Of a DNA stretch of 64,000 bases, positions 44,194 through 53,049 are shown piece after piece; the first letter of the stretch is position 1, and each line of letters starts with the position of its first letter. This DNA comes from Oceanospirillum sp047518265 (GTDB taxonomy: Bacteria; Pseudomonadota; Gammaproteobacteria; Pseudomonadales; Halomonadaceae). The position numbers and the translations under genes are program-made. The stretch covers positions 53,473 to 117,472 of the forward strand of contig JAKZRG010000036.1 in NCBI GenBank assembly GCA_047518265.1, read 5' to 3'. The notes beneath the pieces were generated by a model that was not told the DNA's origin, did no database searches, and saw nothing but the letters and a program-made list of their open reading frames with translations.

Positions 44194-44604
44194 ATGCCGT
44201 TAACACTGACTATTACCGAAGGCGTTATCCCAGCAGAAAAGCTAGCCCAAGCCATTGAAGAGCTAACCCATTCTATGTTGGAGGTGCACGGTCTAACGGG
44301 TAATGCGGTAATGACACCTAATATCACTGCGAACTTGCATGTCTTATCTAAAGATCAAACCTTTTCTGGCGGTAAGCCTTTTAAAGGGGCTTGGGTTGAG
44401 TGGAAGGTACCGGCTTTTGCATTTGCTGATCGTCAGATACAGGTGCAATATTTTAAACAGGCCACGGATATTGTTGAGCGTCTATCCGGTCATAATCAGC
44501 CAAGGGACAATATTTACGTTAATGTTGTTCATGCGGTGGATGGTGCTTGGAATTTTAATGGCGAAGCGATGACAAATGAAGAGATCGGTCAAGCCATTTC
44601 TTAA
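44194..44604 (+). CDS. Tautomerase-superfamily protein
   Basis: 136-residue protein starting MPLTLTITEGVIPAEKLAQ; removal of Met would expose the catalytic N-terminal Pro characteristic of 4-oxalocrotonate tautomerase relatives. One beta-alpha-beta unit is visible at the N-terminus and a second from IQVQYFKQATDIVERLS to RDNIYVNVVHAVDG, the double-length form of the fold. The substrate is unknown. It is divergent from the LysR gene at 43087, a common regulator/tautomerase pairing. The start is supported by TGAGGAATTTATT upstream. Confidence 0.85.
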   Translation: MPLTLTITEGVIPAEKLAQAIEELTHSMLEVHGLTGNAVMTPNITANLHVLSKDQTFSGGKPFKGAWVEWKVPAFAFADRQIQVQYFKQATDIVERLSGHNQPRDNIYVNVVHAVDGAWNFNGEAMTNEEIGQAIS

Positions 44605-44647
44605 GATCTGCATTACTTATGTCTATTGCAATATAGGAGGGTAATCG

Positions 44648-44734
44648 ATGGTCTTTCGGAGAGATTTCAGGGATGAGCCAACTTCGTATATAGGCGTTGA
44701 TATTCAAGTATATGTGTCATGTGATAGCAGATAA
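44648..44734 (+). CDS. Possible 28-aa small protein
   Basis: ATG at 44648 is preceded at good spacing by a strong AGGAGG (44635-44640). The frame reads MVFRRDFRDEPTSYIGVD then IQVYVSCDSR before a TAA. It lies 43 bp after the tautomerase gene, so it could be co-transcribed. No homology recognised and the length is at the limit, so this rests on the initiation signal alone. Confidence 0.3.
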   Translation: MVFRRDFRDEPTSYIGVDIQVYVSCDSR

Positions 44735-44765
44735 AAAATCCCCGCTTCAAGGATGAAACGGGGAT
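44735..44765 (-). terminator. Probable terminator (minus strand)
   Basis: ATCCCCG (44738-44744) pairs with CGGGGAT (44759-44765). Read on the minus strand, the stem is followed by a run of Ts (the A-run at 44733-44738), fitting the end of the AEC transporter transcript. A second inverted pair, AAGACCC/GGGTCTT, lies at about 44790-44816. Confidence 0.55.
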
Positions 44766-44962
44766 AAAAGAGAACGTACGAGAACGCCTAAGACCCAAAG
44801 CAAAGCTCAGGGTCTTATCCTCATATAGGGTTTAGCAATTAGCGTGCCTGCTTTTTGGTGCAATTATTTGTTAAAAGTGGCTTTTAGCAGTGCAGTTGAC
44901 TGTTTTTATGTTCTGGTCTGGTGCATGTCAGTATGAATGCTGTCTTATTTGAGCTGATCGTA

Positions 44963-45928
44963 TCAACCCAATGCACTTTGTAACCAAACGACGCCATTAA
45001 TGGTAAAGAATGATAGTACCGTCGCGGGTAGTAATACCGCCGCACACAGTCCGCCCATACCGTAACGCTGCCCCAATACCGCATAGATGCCAAACATTGG
45101 CATACAGGCCAGAGTTAAGGCTACGGATTGATATACCGGTTCCATAGGGGGCATCAGTAGAATAAAGATTAAAATACAGATCGGATGAAGCAGAAGTTTT
45201 GCCAGCACGATCATCGTCATATCAGTCATCATTCCTTTGATCTTTAACCCCACTAACATGCCGCCGATAGTAAACAGGGCCACTGCACCCACGGTTACGG
45301 CAAACATATCAATGACTTTACTAACGACCACAGGTGGCTCGAAAGAGAATAAGGAACTGATAATGCCCAAGGCGATAGAAAGCACAATCGGGTTTTTTAA
45401 TAACTTAGGCAGGGATTGCATTAGGGCCTTAATAAAGCGCTCATCTTTTTTACCGCCTGTATCAGCCAAGGCCAGAGTCAAAGGCATCATAAAGAGGTTT
45501 TCGATAATTAGGGTTAACGCAAAAGGCACTAAGGCAGCGGGGCCAAACAGTTGAATGATAATGGGATATCCCACCATTAGACTGTTGGAAAAACTCCCTC
45601 CCATTCCAAATATAGAGCTTTCGGTTAAAGATTTACCGCGCAGGGTTTTCGCTAAAAAAAACAGGATAGAAAACGATAATAGCGAACCCAAGCCATAAAT
45701 TAGCAGATAGTTATAGTGCAGAATATCTTGAAAAGAGCGCTCGCTCAGAGCCTTAAAAATAGCGGCAGGTAACCCAAAATTAACCACAAAGGCACCAAGA
45801 GTACGCACACCTTCTTTTTGTAAAATACCGTAGCGTACCGCAGCATAACCAATACCGATTAGGATAAAAATTGGACTGGTAATCGAGAGTACGTAAGCAA
45901 AGCCGGATTGTTCAAACATGGTCGCCAT
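44963..45928 (-). CDS. AEC-family transporter
   Basis: About 321-residue, ten-helix inner-membrane carrier of the auxin efflux carrier family, which exports or takes up organic anions such as malate and malonate in bacteria. Visible helices include ITSPIFILIGIGYAAVRYGI, TLGAFVVNFGLPAAIFKALS, SNSLMVGYPIIIQLFGPAAL and GVVWLQSAL at the end. The longest frame begins with TTG at 45931; ATG at 45928 or 45919 are alternatives. It stands alone, with a terminator-like stem at 44735. The substrate is unknown. Confidence 0.88.
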   Translation of the reverse strand: MATMFEQSGFAYVLSITSPIFILIGIGYAAVRYGILQKEGVRTLGAFVVNFGLPAAIFKALSERSFQDILHYNYLLIYGLGSLLSFSILFFLAKTLRGKSLTESSIFGMGGSFSNSLMVGYPIIIQLFGPAALVPFALTLIIENLFMMPLTLALADTGGKKDERFIKALMQSLPKLLKNPIVLSIALGIISSLFSFEPPVVVSKVIDMFAVTVGAVALFTIGGMLVGLKIKGMMTDMTMIVLAKLLLHPICILIFILLMPPMEPVYQSVALTLACMPMFGIYAVLGQRYGMGGLCAAVLLPATVLSFFTINGVVWLQSALG

Positions 45929-46074
45929 CAAAGATCAGTAAATTTTTTGCAGGCTACTCTAAAATATCAAATTAGTAAACATGTTAACTAATTTTGCGAA
46001 AATAAATAAAATCCATTAACAGTCTCTCTATGGACTTGGCGACAGAGTCAGAATATTACCCATGTGCGCCGTAT

Positions 46075-47241
46075 TTAATGCAAACAGAGCTCCACTTGCA
46101 CCTGATTACGCCCCGCATTTTTGGCGTCATACAAGGCTTTATCCGCAGACTGGATAACGCTGCTAGGTGTGTTCTGATAGTCCGTTTCAGACACACCGAA
46201 ACTGGCGGTAATGGCAATAGGTCCTTGTTCTGTATCGAAGGAAAGTTGTGCAATCTCTTTACGTAGCTGCTCCGCCACCTGCTCGGCATCGGTCGCGGTC
46301 TTACCCGGCAGTAAAATCGTGAACTCCTCGCCGCCGTAGCGGGCAGACAAGGTTTCTTCAGTTAGGTTATGCCTCAAACAATCTGCAAACCCCTGTAATA
46401 CCAAATCACCCGTATGGTGGCCATAGGTGTCATTGATACGTTTAAAGTTGTCAATATCGCAGATCACCAGACCGGCTTTGGTGTTGCTGTGCTTATTGTC
46501 TGAATGAACATTGTTAAATACATCCAAAAAATGACGGCGGTTGTAGAGCCCGGTCAGTTCATCGGTAATAGAGGATTCGTAGTGATACTGTAATTTATCG
46601 AACAGAAAGAGTGAGAAAAATGCGCCCAGCATAATCAGCATCAGTGTATTTTGTGCCGCCATGATACTGCTGTAGTAAAGCAGAGTATCATCCCAGATAA
46701 GATGGACGCTCCAAGGAACCGTAAATATTAGAATATCAGCGCTGATCACCATGGTGAGAATCTTACTGCTGGTGTCTTGGAGGTTTGACTTTTGAATGAC
46801 AAATATCAACGCCAGTGCAAAGACCGGCATATAGTTCAAAAATGATAGATTGACGCGAGTATCGAAGCTATTGGGGACTTCAAGGACGAGATAGAACTGG
46901 GTCAGAGTGTAGGCCGTAATGTGAATAAGCGTGAGAGGACTACAGTACAGGTGCTGTCTTTCTCCATACCACCAGCGAATGCCAAACAACAGACAATAGC
47001 AGGCCGACAGATAAAAAACGGCACTGAGTAACACCGAAGTACTGGTCGGTATCCAAGCCCTCAACAACAGCGTGGCGTACCCCAGCCCAAAACAGAGGAA
47101 AAACAGCACAAAATAGCGTAAAGCGACCTTCTTGTGTGTCTCAATATCAGAAGGCGTCGCAAACAAAAACACAGAAGCGATAAGGCTACATACGATATTA
47201 GTCACGATAAAGGACAGTTTTAATATTTCTATTGAGTCCAT
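46075..47241 (-). CDS. Membrane-bound diguanylate cyclase (GGDEF)
   Basis: 388-residue protein with about seven N-terminal transmembrane helices (for example LSFIVTNIVCSLIASVFLFA, STSVLLSAVFYLSACYCLLF and TLMLIMLGAFFSLFLF), followed by a cytoplasmic GGDEF domain from about residue 220. The substrate loop is YNRRHFLDVF, metal-site aspartates lie in GLVICDIDNFKRINDTYGHH, and the active-site motif is RYGGEEFTILLPG, the active form. No RxxD inhibitory site precedes it. Synthesis of cyclic di-GMP is therefore likely, without classical product inhibition. The sensor type is unassigned. Confidence 0.92.
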   Translation of the reverse strand: MDSIEILKLSFIVTNIVCSLIASVFLFATPSDIETHKKVALRYFVLFFLCFGLGYATLLLRAWIPTSTSVLLSAVFYLSACYCLLFGIRWWYGERQHLYCSPLTLIHITAYTLTQFYLVLEVPNSFDTRVNLSFLNYMPVFALALIFVIQKSNLQDTSSKILTMVISADILIFTVPWSVHLIWDDTLLYYSSIMAAQNTLMLIMLGAFFSLFLFDKLQYHYESSITDELTGLYNRRHFLDVFNNVHSDNKHSNTKAGLVICDIDNFKRINDTYGHHTGDLVLQGFADCLRHNLTEETLSARYGGEEFTILLPGKTATDAEQVAEQLRKEIAQLSFDTEQGPIAITASFGVSETDYQNTPSSVIQSADKALYDAKNAGRNQVQVELCLH

Positions 47242-47377
47242 CTCGGTTACTTTATCCCATTAAACTCTTCAGACTACCCAGCATAACAAAGCCATCTAGT
47301 ATTACCAATCAGGGCCTGGGTGTCCTCGTGTGTTTTCAATAGCAGTGGTGAGGTGACTCCTTTGTGTGTGCTCCAGC

Positions 47378-47410
47378 GTAGCGTGGATAAGCCGGAGGCG
47401 CATCCGCGAA
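47378..47410 (-). repeat. 33-bp REP-like repeat, copy 2
   Basis: Reverse complement of 7549-7581 with one mismatch (CTCC in place of CTCT). It lies between the diguanylate cyclase gene and an IS30 remnant. Confidence 0.65.
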
Positions 47411-47496
47411 CATCTTAGCAAAGTCATATTAACTCTTAATTTCCAAAAAACGTTTAAAATCAAAGACAAAAAACTGGATGTCCTGTATTTACTCCT

Positions 47497-47796
47497 TCAG
47501 ATAACTGGGGGGCTGCTCAGGAGAAAGTACTGGCGAAGCATATCAATGATCAACTGAAAAAACTCACTATCAGGAGAGAGCTTCTTCTTAGGCCGACAAA
47601 GTTGTCGTTGCTTAGTTCGCTGTGTTTGTGCTTCACAAGCCTGATATGAGCCATTCTGACTGTTACAATTAATCTCTCTGATTATTGCAGAGTGAGAGCG
47701 ATTAAGTTGGCGGGTAATAGCACGCCGGCTCAGTCCTTCAGTCAATACAATTTGAATGAAAGAACGTTCTTCAAAAGATAACTTTCTATAATTCAT
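47497..47796 (-). pseudogene. IS30-family transposase remnant
   Basis: A 99-residue frame matching the N-terminus of IS30-type transposases: NYRKLSFEERSFIQIVLTEG then SRRAITRQLNRSHSAIIREI, the helix-turn-helix that binds the element ends. Full-length enzymes have over 300 residues with a DDE domain; here the reading ends at SSPPVI and no continuation is visible in the downstream sequence. The element is therefore a decayed fragment. No intact terminal repeats were seen. Confidence 0.75.
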
Positions 47797-48165
47797 TGGT
47801 GCATCTTACCTTAATGGCAAGTGGTGCACTCAGAATCTGCGGCCAAGACTTTAAAAACGATACAGCGTGCTTCACGCCGCTGGCACATTCATTGAGCGTC
47901 ACATCACAAGCACATGGATCAGGTTTTGATCTTGGCTCGCTGTAGTGGATATCTCTATTATATTGATGACCATATACCATAAAAACTGAATAGCAATCAG
48001 TCAGTTACTGCTATATAGTGCCCGTTTTTGCCGTTGGAGTAAGTGCTCCAATAGATGAGGCAGTCAAATGATAAGGAAAAACATAGAGGTGTAAGAGTCT
48101 CTAAGCGGCCTTAGCCATATCTGCTTATTCAATTTTTCATATGCATTCTTGTTTTTGGAGTGGTT
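47797..48165. other. Intergenic region upstream of propeller lipoprotein
   Basis: 369 bp without a convincing gene. It holds TTGGAG...CTCCAA (48034-48051), a 6-bp inverted repeat with a 6-nt loop, and probably further debris of the neighbouring IS30 remnant. GGAG at 48157-48160 serves the next gene. Confidence 0.4.
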
Positions 48166-49644
48166 GTGTCTGTAGTTAAAGGATTTTCGTTGGTTTTATC
48201 GGTTTTTGTACTGGCAGGTACTCTGTCTGCCTGCGGTGGTAGTGGAGGCAGTGGATCTGACAGTGGGAGTTCTCCAATAACGCCGGAACCTGAGCAGGAA
48301 GAAAAACAGGCTTGGGTTAGCCAGCCTTTAAGTAGTGATGACATTGTAGTACTTGATGCTTTAGGTGATGAGCAGCCGGTTTACAAAGTTGATAGTCGTT
48401 CACTAACAGTGACTGACATCTCTGGCAGTATGATCCCAGGCGGAAAAACGGCAACGGTTAAGATCTCTCCTGATGGTGAAAAAATCGCATATATAGCCGA
48501 TCAGGAGAAGGATGATTTTTTCGAATTGTTTGTGGCTAATACCACGGGTACAGTCAAGTACAAGGTATCTCAAGGAATTAATTCATACGAAGCGAGAGAA
48601 ATTTATTGGTCTCCAGATAGTCAGAAGGTTCTTTTTATCGAAAAGGATCCCGATGAATCGTTTGTAGAGTCACTATATATTGCTGACTTTAATGGTGACA
48701 ACCTGGTGAAGGTTACTGAGGATATGCGCCTTGGTGATGTTGTTTGGTCACCGGATAGCACACAGTTCTTCTATGTAGAACAAAATGTAGAAGGGGCTGA
48801 TAAGCTTTTTTTAGTGGATGTTGATGATTCAAATAATAGTGTATCTGAAACACAGCTGGATAGAGTTGGATGGCAGCTTAGCTGGGTCAAAGATTTAGCT
48901 TGGTCCTTTGATGGTAATAAAGGGTTGTTAGTCGATAGTGATAATAACTCGCTATACACTTTTGATGTGGTTGGGAACACAGTAGAAAATATCTCCAAGC
49001 TATCGAATGAGGCTGTCGGTGCGCTCTGGTCACCAGATGATTATCGCCTGTTATATTTTAAACAAGTGGCGGAAGAGAGTGGCTTGAAAGTGCATCTTTT
49101 ACAGGATGGTGACGATGTAAAAATCGACGCTACATATGGTAAGCAAATCGATAGTGTTCGTGACTACACTTGGTCTCAAGATGGGCGGTTCTTTGATTTT
49201 AGATACGGTCTATCTGGGGATAATGATGAGCGCTTAGCTCGGGTTGATCTGTACGATAGTATGTTTCCGTATTATTTCTCTGAATCAGTGGAGCGATCTG
49301 CCATATCATCCGATGAGAGATACATGGCGTACTATACAGATGAAAATCTGATCTACATCGTTGATTTAGAAACGATGGATGAATACAGCGTTGAAATTGA
49401 AGCCAGCCTTCCTGGCTACCCACTTCTCACTGGCTTAGAGTGGTCGAGTGATAATAAAAAAGTGATCGCTTCATACAAAGCTAGCTATGACTATAAAAGA
49501 GTCTATTTATTGATGGAGTATGATTTAGAGACGCAGCAGGTTAGAAACTTAAGTGATGGAATTGATCATAATTACTTCTTTTGTTTCAGCATGAGTGGTG
49601 TGACTAACGATAGAGAGTGCAAAACAACGTTTGATAAGCGGTAA
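48166..49644 (+). CDS. Lipoprotein with TolB/WD40-like beta-propeller
   Basis: About 492-residue lipoprotein. The signal peptide and lipobox are VFVLAGTLSACGGSGG, followed by a Gly/Ser-rich spacer. Seven or so blades carry TolB-type turns: WSPDSQKVLFIE, WSPDSTQFFYVE, WSFDGNKGLLVD, WSPDDYRLLYFK, WSQDGRFFDFRY and WSSDNKKVIASY. The start is likely GTG at 48166, five bases after GGAG; a GTG at 48160 is in frame but overlaps that site. Probably an outer-membrane or periplasmic binding protein. There is no peptidase domain, so the role is unknown. Confidence 0.8.
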   Translation: MSVVKGFSLVLSVFVLAGTLSACGGSGGSGSDSGSSPITPEPEQEEKQAWVSQPLSSDDIVVLDALGDEQPVYKVDSRSLTVTDISGSMIPGGKTATVKISPDGEKIAYIADQEKDDFFELFVANTTGTVKYKVSQGINSYEAREIYWSPDSQKVLFIEKDPDESFVESLYIADFNGDNLVKVTEDMRLGDVVWSPDSTQFFYVEQNVEGADKLFLVDVDDSNNSVSETQLDRVGWQLSWVKDLAWSFDGNKGLLVDSDNNSLYTFDVVGNTVENISKLSNEAVGALWSPDDYRLLYFKQVAEESGLKVHLLQDGDDVKIDATYGKQIDSVRDYTWSQDGRFFDFRYGLSGDNDERLARVDLYDSMFPYYFSESVERSAISSDERYMAYYTDENLIYIVDLETMDEYSVEIEASLPGYPLLTGLEWSSDNKKVIASYKASYDYKRVYLLMEYDLETQQVRNLSDGIDHNYFFCFSMSGVTNDRECKTTFDKR

Positions 49645-49653
49645 AGTAGATAA

Positions 49654-49684
49654 TGATGACAGGGGGGAACCCTCTGTCATCATC
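49654..49684. terminator. Hairpin between convergent genes
   Basis: GATGACAG-GGG (from 49655) pairs with CC-CTGTCATC (to 49682) between the propeller lipoprotein gene (+) and the flavoenzyme gene (-). The stem is strong; a U-tract is lacking. Confidence 0.5.
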
Positions 49685-49698
49685 ACTTCCTAAACGAA

Positions 49699-51816
49699 TT
49701 AAGCCCCCATTCCCGCCATCAAGCCAGATTTCATAGCGCCTTCGATATAAGCCACATCGGCGCTATCGCCAATATTGGTTACTTTAAAGCCCGCAGCCTC
49801 AACTGTATTCAGCAAGCTATTATCTGCTTCTGCGCCCAGTGCCAGTACGACGGATTCACTTGGGATTGAGTGGCTTGCGCCTTCTTTGTCGGTGTAGTGA
49901 ACGGATTTTTTGTCGATATTGGTCACGGTGGCCAGTTGTTTTACGGTAACGTCGTGCTGTTGTAGGTTGTCCAGTACGCGCCAGCGGCGGACGATGGCCA
50001 GTTCTTTGCCTAGGTCACGAGTCGGTTCCAGTATGGTGACTTTTCGGCCACGTTCCACTAGGAATTCCGCCAGTTCCATGCCCACTAAGCCGCCGCCGAT
50101 AATGGTGACGTCTTTGCCCAGTGGCATCCAGAGTTTGGATAGGTGTTGCATGGCGTCTGTGCTGTTGGTGACGCCGACCATGGAGCCGGATTTCAGCATC
50201 ATGCGCTGGGTCATGCTGAGTTTGCGTTTGGCGATCTCTTCGCCTTCGCCGGTCATGAGTTTACGCAGTTCGTCACCAGACCAAACATGTTTCTGGTCGG
50301 CTCCTGGGATATTGGGTGCGTTACGCAGGGCGCCGGTCGCCAGAATGACTTCGTCAGCTTTCAGCTCTTTCAGCAGTTCTACGGAGGCTTCGGTATTTAG
50401 GCGCACATCCACATTGGATTGTTCGATCTGTGTGGTCAGATAATCCAGCAGAGCGCCGTTTTCTGGGTAAGCCAGTGCGGCGAAGAATAGGGTGCCGCCT
50501 AGGCGTTTACCGCGTTCCAGCAGGGTGACCTTGTGACCCCGTTGGCTGGCAACACGGGCTGCTTCCATACCACCTGGGCCACCGCCGACTACAACCACAT
50601 GCTTGCTTTGGTCTGTGGCGATAATTTTTAGCTCTGCTTCCTGACCGGTAAAGGGGTTTACGGCACACTTGACCCGGTCGTTAATAAAGATCTGACTGAC
50701 ACAGACGTAGCAGTAGATACATGGGCGGATATCCTGTGCCCGTTGTTCTGTCAGTTTTTTCGGTAGTTCTGGATCGGCCAGCAGTTTACGGCCCATGGCG
50801 ATAAAGTCACACTTGCCGTCGGCGATAGCTTTATCGGCAACATCTGGCTCTAAACGACCTACTGCGGTAACAGGGATGTCGACATGCTTTTTGATCTCAG
50901 CGGCCCAGTCTAAGAAACCGGCAGGCTTTTGTACCAAAGGTGCTTCGGTGAACGCTGAGCCACTGCTTGGGTTGGCGTAAGCAGAAACACTGACGGCGTT
51001 TAGACCTGCTTTCTCGGCCATTTTGGCCACAGCGATGGCATCTTCCAGTGTGATACCACCGGGGGTGCGCAGCTCTTGGGCATCCAGACGTAACCACACA
51101 GGGAAATCTTCACCCACACGGTCACGTACTGCGGCGATGACTTCTAGTAGCAGGCGAGCGCGATTCTCTAGGCTGCCACCGTATTCATCATCACGTTTGT
51201 TGTAATAGGCTGACAGGAAACCGGCAATAATATAGGTATGAGCTGCGTGTAGTTCGATAGCATCAAAACCGGCATGTTTGACACGAACCGCAGCGGCAGC
51301 AAACCATTCTACCATTTGGCCGATGTCTGCTTTGCTCATAACACGGATTTTAACTTCACCGGATGCGGAGCGGATAAAGGCGCCTAACTCTTCTTGAGTC
51401 AGGGACTTCATCATATCGCTTTTGGCAGGGGGTGGCATGGAAGGCACCCAAAGCTCACGGCCCTCTGCAATATCGCGCACGGCTGTTTTACCGGCGTGCT
51501 GCAGCTGCATGGCAATCTTGCCGCCTTGGGTATGCACACGTTCGGCCAGTTTAGTTAGGCCCGGTAGGAACTTATCGTCGGAGACACCCACCTGATAAGG
51601 TTCTGCTGTGCCATTAGGGTAGGCAATGGAACAGACGCCCATGGTTAACAGACCGGCACCGCCTTTGGCACGTTCTTCATAAAAGGCTTGAATGCGTTCG
51701 CCACAGTGGCCGTCACTTTCAGCGAAGTTCGACCCCATTGGGGCCATAATAATACGGTTTTTCAGTTCAAGGCTGCCGATGCGACCGGGCTGTAGTAGGT
51801 TTTGATGCTGCGCCAT
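49699..51816 (-). CDS. Fe-S/FMN/FAD oxidoreductase of the enoate reductase family
   Basis: About 705-residue enzyme of the 2,4-dienoyl-CoA reductase/2-enoate reductase/trimethylamine dehydrogenase family. The N-terminal Old-Yellow-Enzyme barrel has IMAPMGSNFAESDGHC, AMQLQHAGKTAVRD and ELHAAHTYIIAGFLSAYYNK. The 4Fe-4S ligands are CIYCYVCVSQIFINDRVKC, with C-x2-C-x2-C spacing as in trimethylamine dehydrogenase. A C-terminal FAD/NAD module follows: VVVVGGGPGGMEAARVASQR and VTIIGGGLVGMELAEFLVER. BaiCD of bile-acid 7-dehydroxylation is a relative. It probably reduces a conjugated enone or dienoyl group. The ATG at 51816 is preferred to a TTG at 51831. It lies 121 bp downstream of the hydrolase gene on the same strand. 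Confidence 0.88.
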   Translation of the reverse strand: MAQHQNLLQPGRIGSLELKNRIIMAPMGSNFAESDGHCGERIQAFYEERAKGGAGLLTMGVCSIAYPNGTAEPYQVGVSDDKFLPGLTKLAERVHTQGGKIAMQLQHAGKTAVRDIAEGRELWVPSMPPPAKSDMMKSLTQEELGAFIRSASGEVKIRVMSKADIGQMVEWFAAAAVRVKHAGFDAIELHAAHTYIIAGFLSAYYNKRDDEYGGSLENRARLLLEVIAAVRDRVGEDFPVWLRLDAQELRTPGGITLEDAIAVAKMAEKAGLNAVSVSAYANPSSGSAFTEAPLVQKPAGFLDWAAEIKKHVDIPVTAVGRLEPDVADKAIADGKCDFIAMGRKLLADPELPKKLTEQRAQDIRPCIYCYVCVSQIFINDRVKCAVNPFTGQEAELKIIATDQSKHVVVVGGGPGGMEAARVASQRGHKVTLLERGKRLGGTLFFAALAYPENGALLDYLTTQIEQSNVDVRLNTEASVELLKELKADEVILATGALRNAPNIPGADQKHVWSGDELRKLMTGEGEEIAKRKLSMTQRMMLKSGSMVGVTNSTDAMQHLSKLWMPLGKDVTIIGGGLVGMELAEFLVERGRKVTILEPTRDLGKELAIVRRWRVLDNLQQHDVTVKQLATVTNIDKKSVHYTDKEGASHSIPSESVVLALGAEADNSLLNTVEAAGFKVTNIGDSADVAYIEGAMKSGLMAGMGA

Positions 51817-51936
51817 AATCACGGATCTCAAATTGTTATTGTTTGGAGTGCTTGCTGTCTTTAGCCAGTAGGGGCTCAGGGTGACATAGCGTGCTGAGCG
51901 ATTGAGCCTCCTAGACTGGCTTAAAGAGGTAACGGA

Positions 51937-52803
51937 TTAACCCTTGGTTAAAAAGTCGATACAGGTACGGTTAAACAGATCTTGGTGTTCAACCTGTACC
52001 CAGTGACCGCAGCGGTTCACCATTAAAAAGCGCACCTCAGGTACGTTATTCATAAACTTGTGCATGCCCTCTACCGGATTAAACACATCGTTGGTGCCCC
52101 AGAAACCCAGTACGGGACAACGCAGTTCGTTCAAGCGCTCCGTCATATTGGGTACTAACATGGTGCTGAACAGATTTTCGGGTTGCGTTACGGCGACAGC
52201 GGCACGTTCGGCCAGAATATCATCACTCAGTTGCGTGGCATCAAATAGCTGTAGGCTCATCACTTCGCGCATCTGCTCTACGCCCATAGGCCCTTGGCTG
52301 TAGACTTCAACCATGCGCTGAATACCTTCCATCTGGAAGTAGGTTTCGCGCTCTTCTACGCCACCCGGTGCCATCAGAATCAGTTTGTCTACGGTATCAG
52401 GATAGGTCAATGCTTGTCCCAGAGCGATAGCACCACCCAGAGAGTTACCCAATAAGATGGCACTTTTAATACCCAGTTCCTGCATAAACAGGTTCAGGTT
52501 TTCAACAAAAAACTCCAGACGGTATTCCACATCCGCAGGTTTGTCAGAGCGACCAAAACCTGGCAGATCCAGAATGATATTGCGGTAACCGGCCTCACAG
52601 AACTCAGGGTAGTTGCCTTTAAAGTTGCTGTAACCGCTGGCACCTGGGCCACTGCCATGGAGCCAGATAACAGCTGCGCCTTCACCTTCATCAAGGCTAT
52701 TTCCTTCATCAAGGCTATTTCCTTCATCAAGATAATGCAGACGTAAGCCGTTGCTAAGTTGGGCAAAGCTACCCATTGGTAGCGGCAAATCCTGTTCTGA
52801 CAT
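51937..52803 (-). CDS. Alpha/beta hydrolase, C-C hydrolase-like
   Basis: 288-residue hydrolase resembling meta-cleavage-product C-C hydrolases (BphD/HsaD/MhpC type): oxyanion segment IWLHGSGPGASGYSNFKGNY, FGRSDKP, nucleophile elbow AILLGNSLGGAIALGQ, acid in VLGFWGTNDVFNPVEG and histidine in VNRCGHWVQVEHQDLF. No ring-cleavage dioxygenase gene is in view, so a thioesterase or esterase role is also possible. Near residue 26 an 18-bp DNA repeat inserts LDEGNS twice. It starts the minus-strand pair of the catabolic island and diverges from the SDR operon; two copies of the island motif lie upstream. Confidence 0.88.
   Translation of the reverse strand: MSEQDLPLPMGSFAQLSNGLRLHYLDEGNSLDEGNSLDEGEGAAVIWLHGSGPGASGYSNFKGNYPEFCEAGYRNIILDLPGFGRSDKPADVEYRLEFFVENLNLFMQELGIKSAILLGNSLGGAIALGQALTYPDTVDKLILMAPGGVEERETYFQMEGIQRMVEVYSQGPMGVEQMREVMSLQLFDATQLSDDILAERAAVAVTQPENLFSTMLVPNMTERLNELRCPVLGFWGTNDVFNPVEGMHKFMNNVPEVRFLMVNRCGHWVQVEHQDLFNRTCIDFLTKG
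52687..52737 (-). repeat. 18-bp tandem repeat inside hydrolase gene
   Basis: TTCATCAAGGCTATTTCC occurs twice in full (52687-52704, 52705-52722) and partly a third time, encoding repeated LDEGNS in the N-terminal beta region of the hydrolase. In frame, and likely variable by slippage. Confidence 0.8.
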
Positions 52804-52957
52804 CGTATTACTCCCGTTATGGCACTCATTGATTGCACTGGACTAAATGTAAAAGTGTTAGTGCTGAGGCTGATCTGTTGTCTCGCGTATGGACGTTTTA
52901 TGGCCTGCACGAGTGAGAAATTGATTCAGTAATCCTCTTATCAGTAGATGAACAGAG

Positions 52958-53011
52958 CATCGTCCATTCAGACCAGTTGGGGCTTTGAGTGTTTAGTCTT
53001 ATTGGACGATG
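52958..53011. promoter_or_regulatory. Inverted pair of island operator motifs
   Basis: Two motif copies face each other: CATCGTCCATTCAGACCA at 52958-52975 (+) and CATCGTCCAATAAGACTA at 52994-53011 (-). They lie in the 368-bp gap between the divergent hydrolase and SDR operons. Related copies occur at 59147-59164 and 63800-63817. Confidence 0.6.
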
Positions 53012-53049
53012 TTTGCACTTGCCCTGTGGCTGAAGATGGGCATAACAAA

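Noticed and set aside
47786..47980. 64-codon frame beside the IS30 remnant
   Set aside because: No domain, overlaps the remnant start and lacks a ribosome-binding site; probably debris.
49910..50443. 177-codon frame opposite the flavoenzyme gene
   Set aside because: Lies wholly within a well-supported gene, is Ser-rich and low-complexity, and is typical of a codon shadow.
52494..52910. 138-codon frame with LMKEIA repeats
   Set aside because: Different frame of the hydrolase gene; the repeats are simply the 18-bp tandem array read out of frame.
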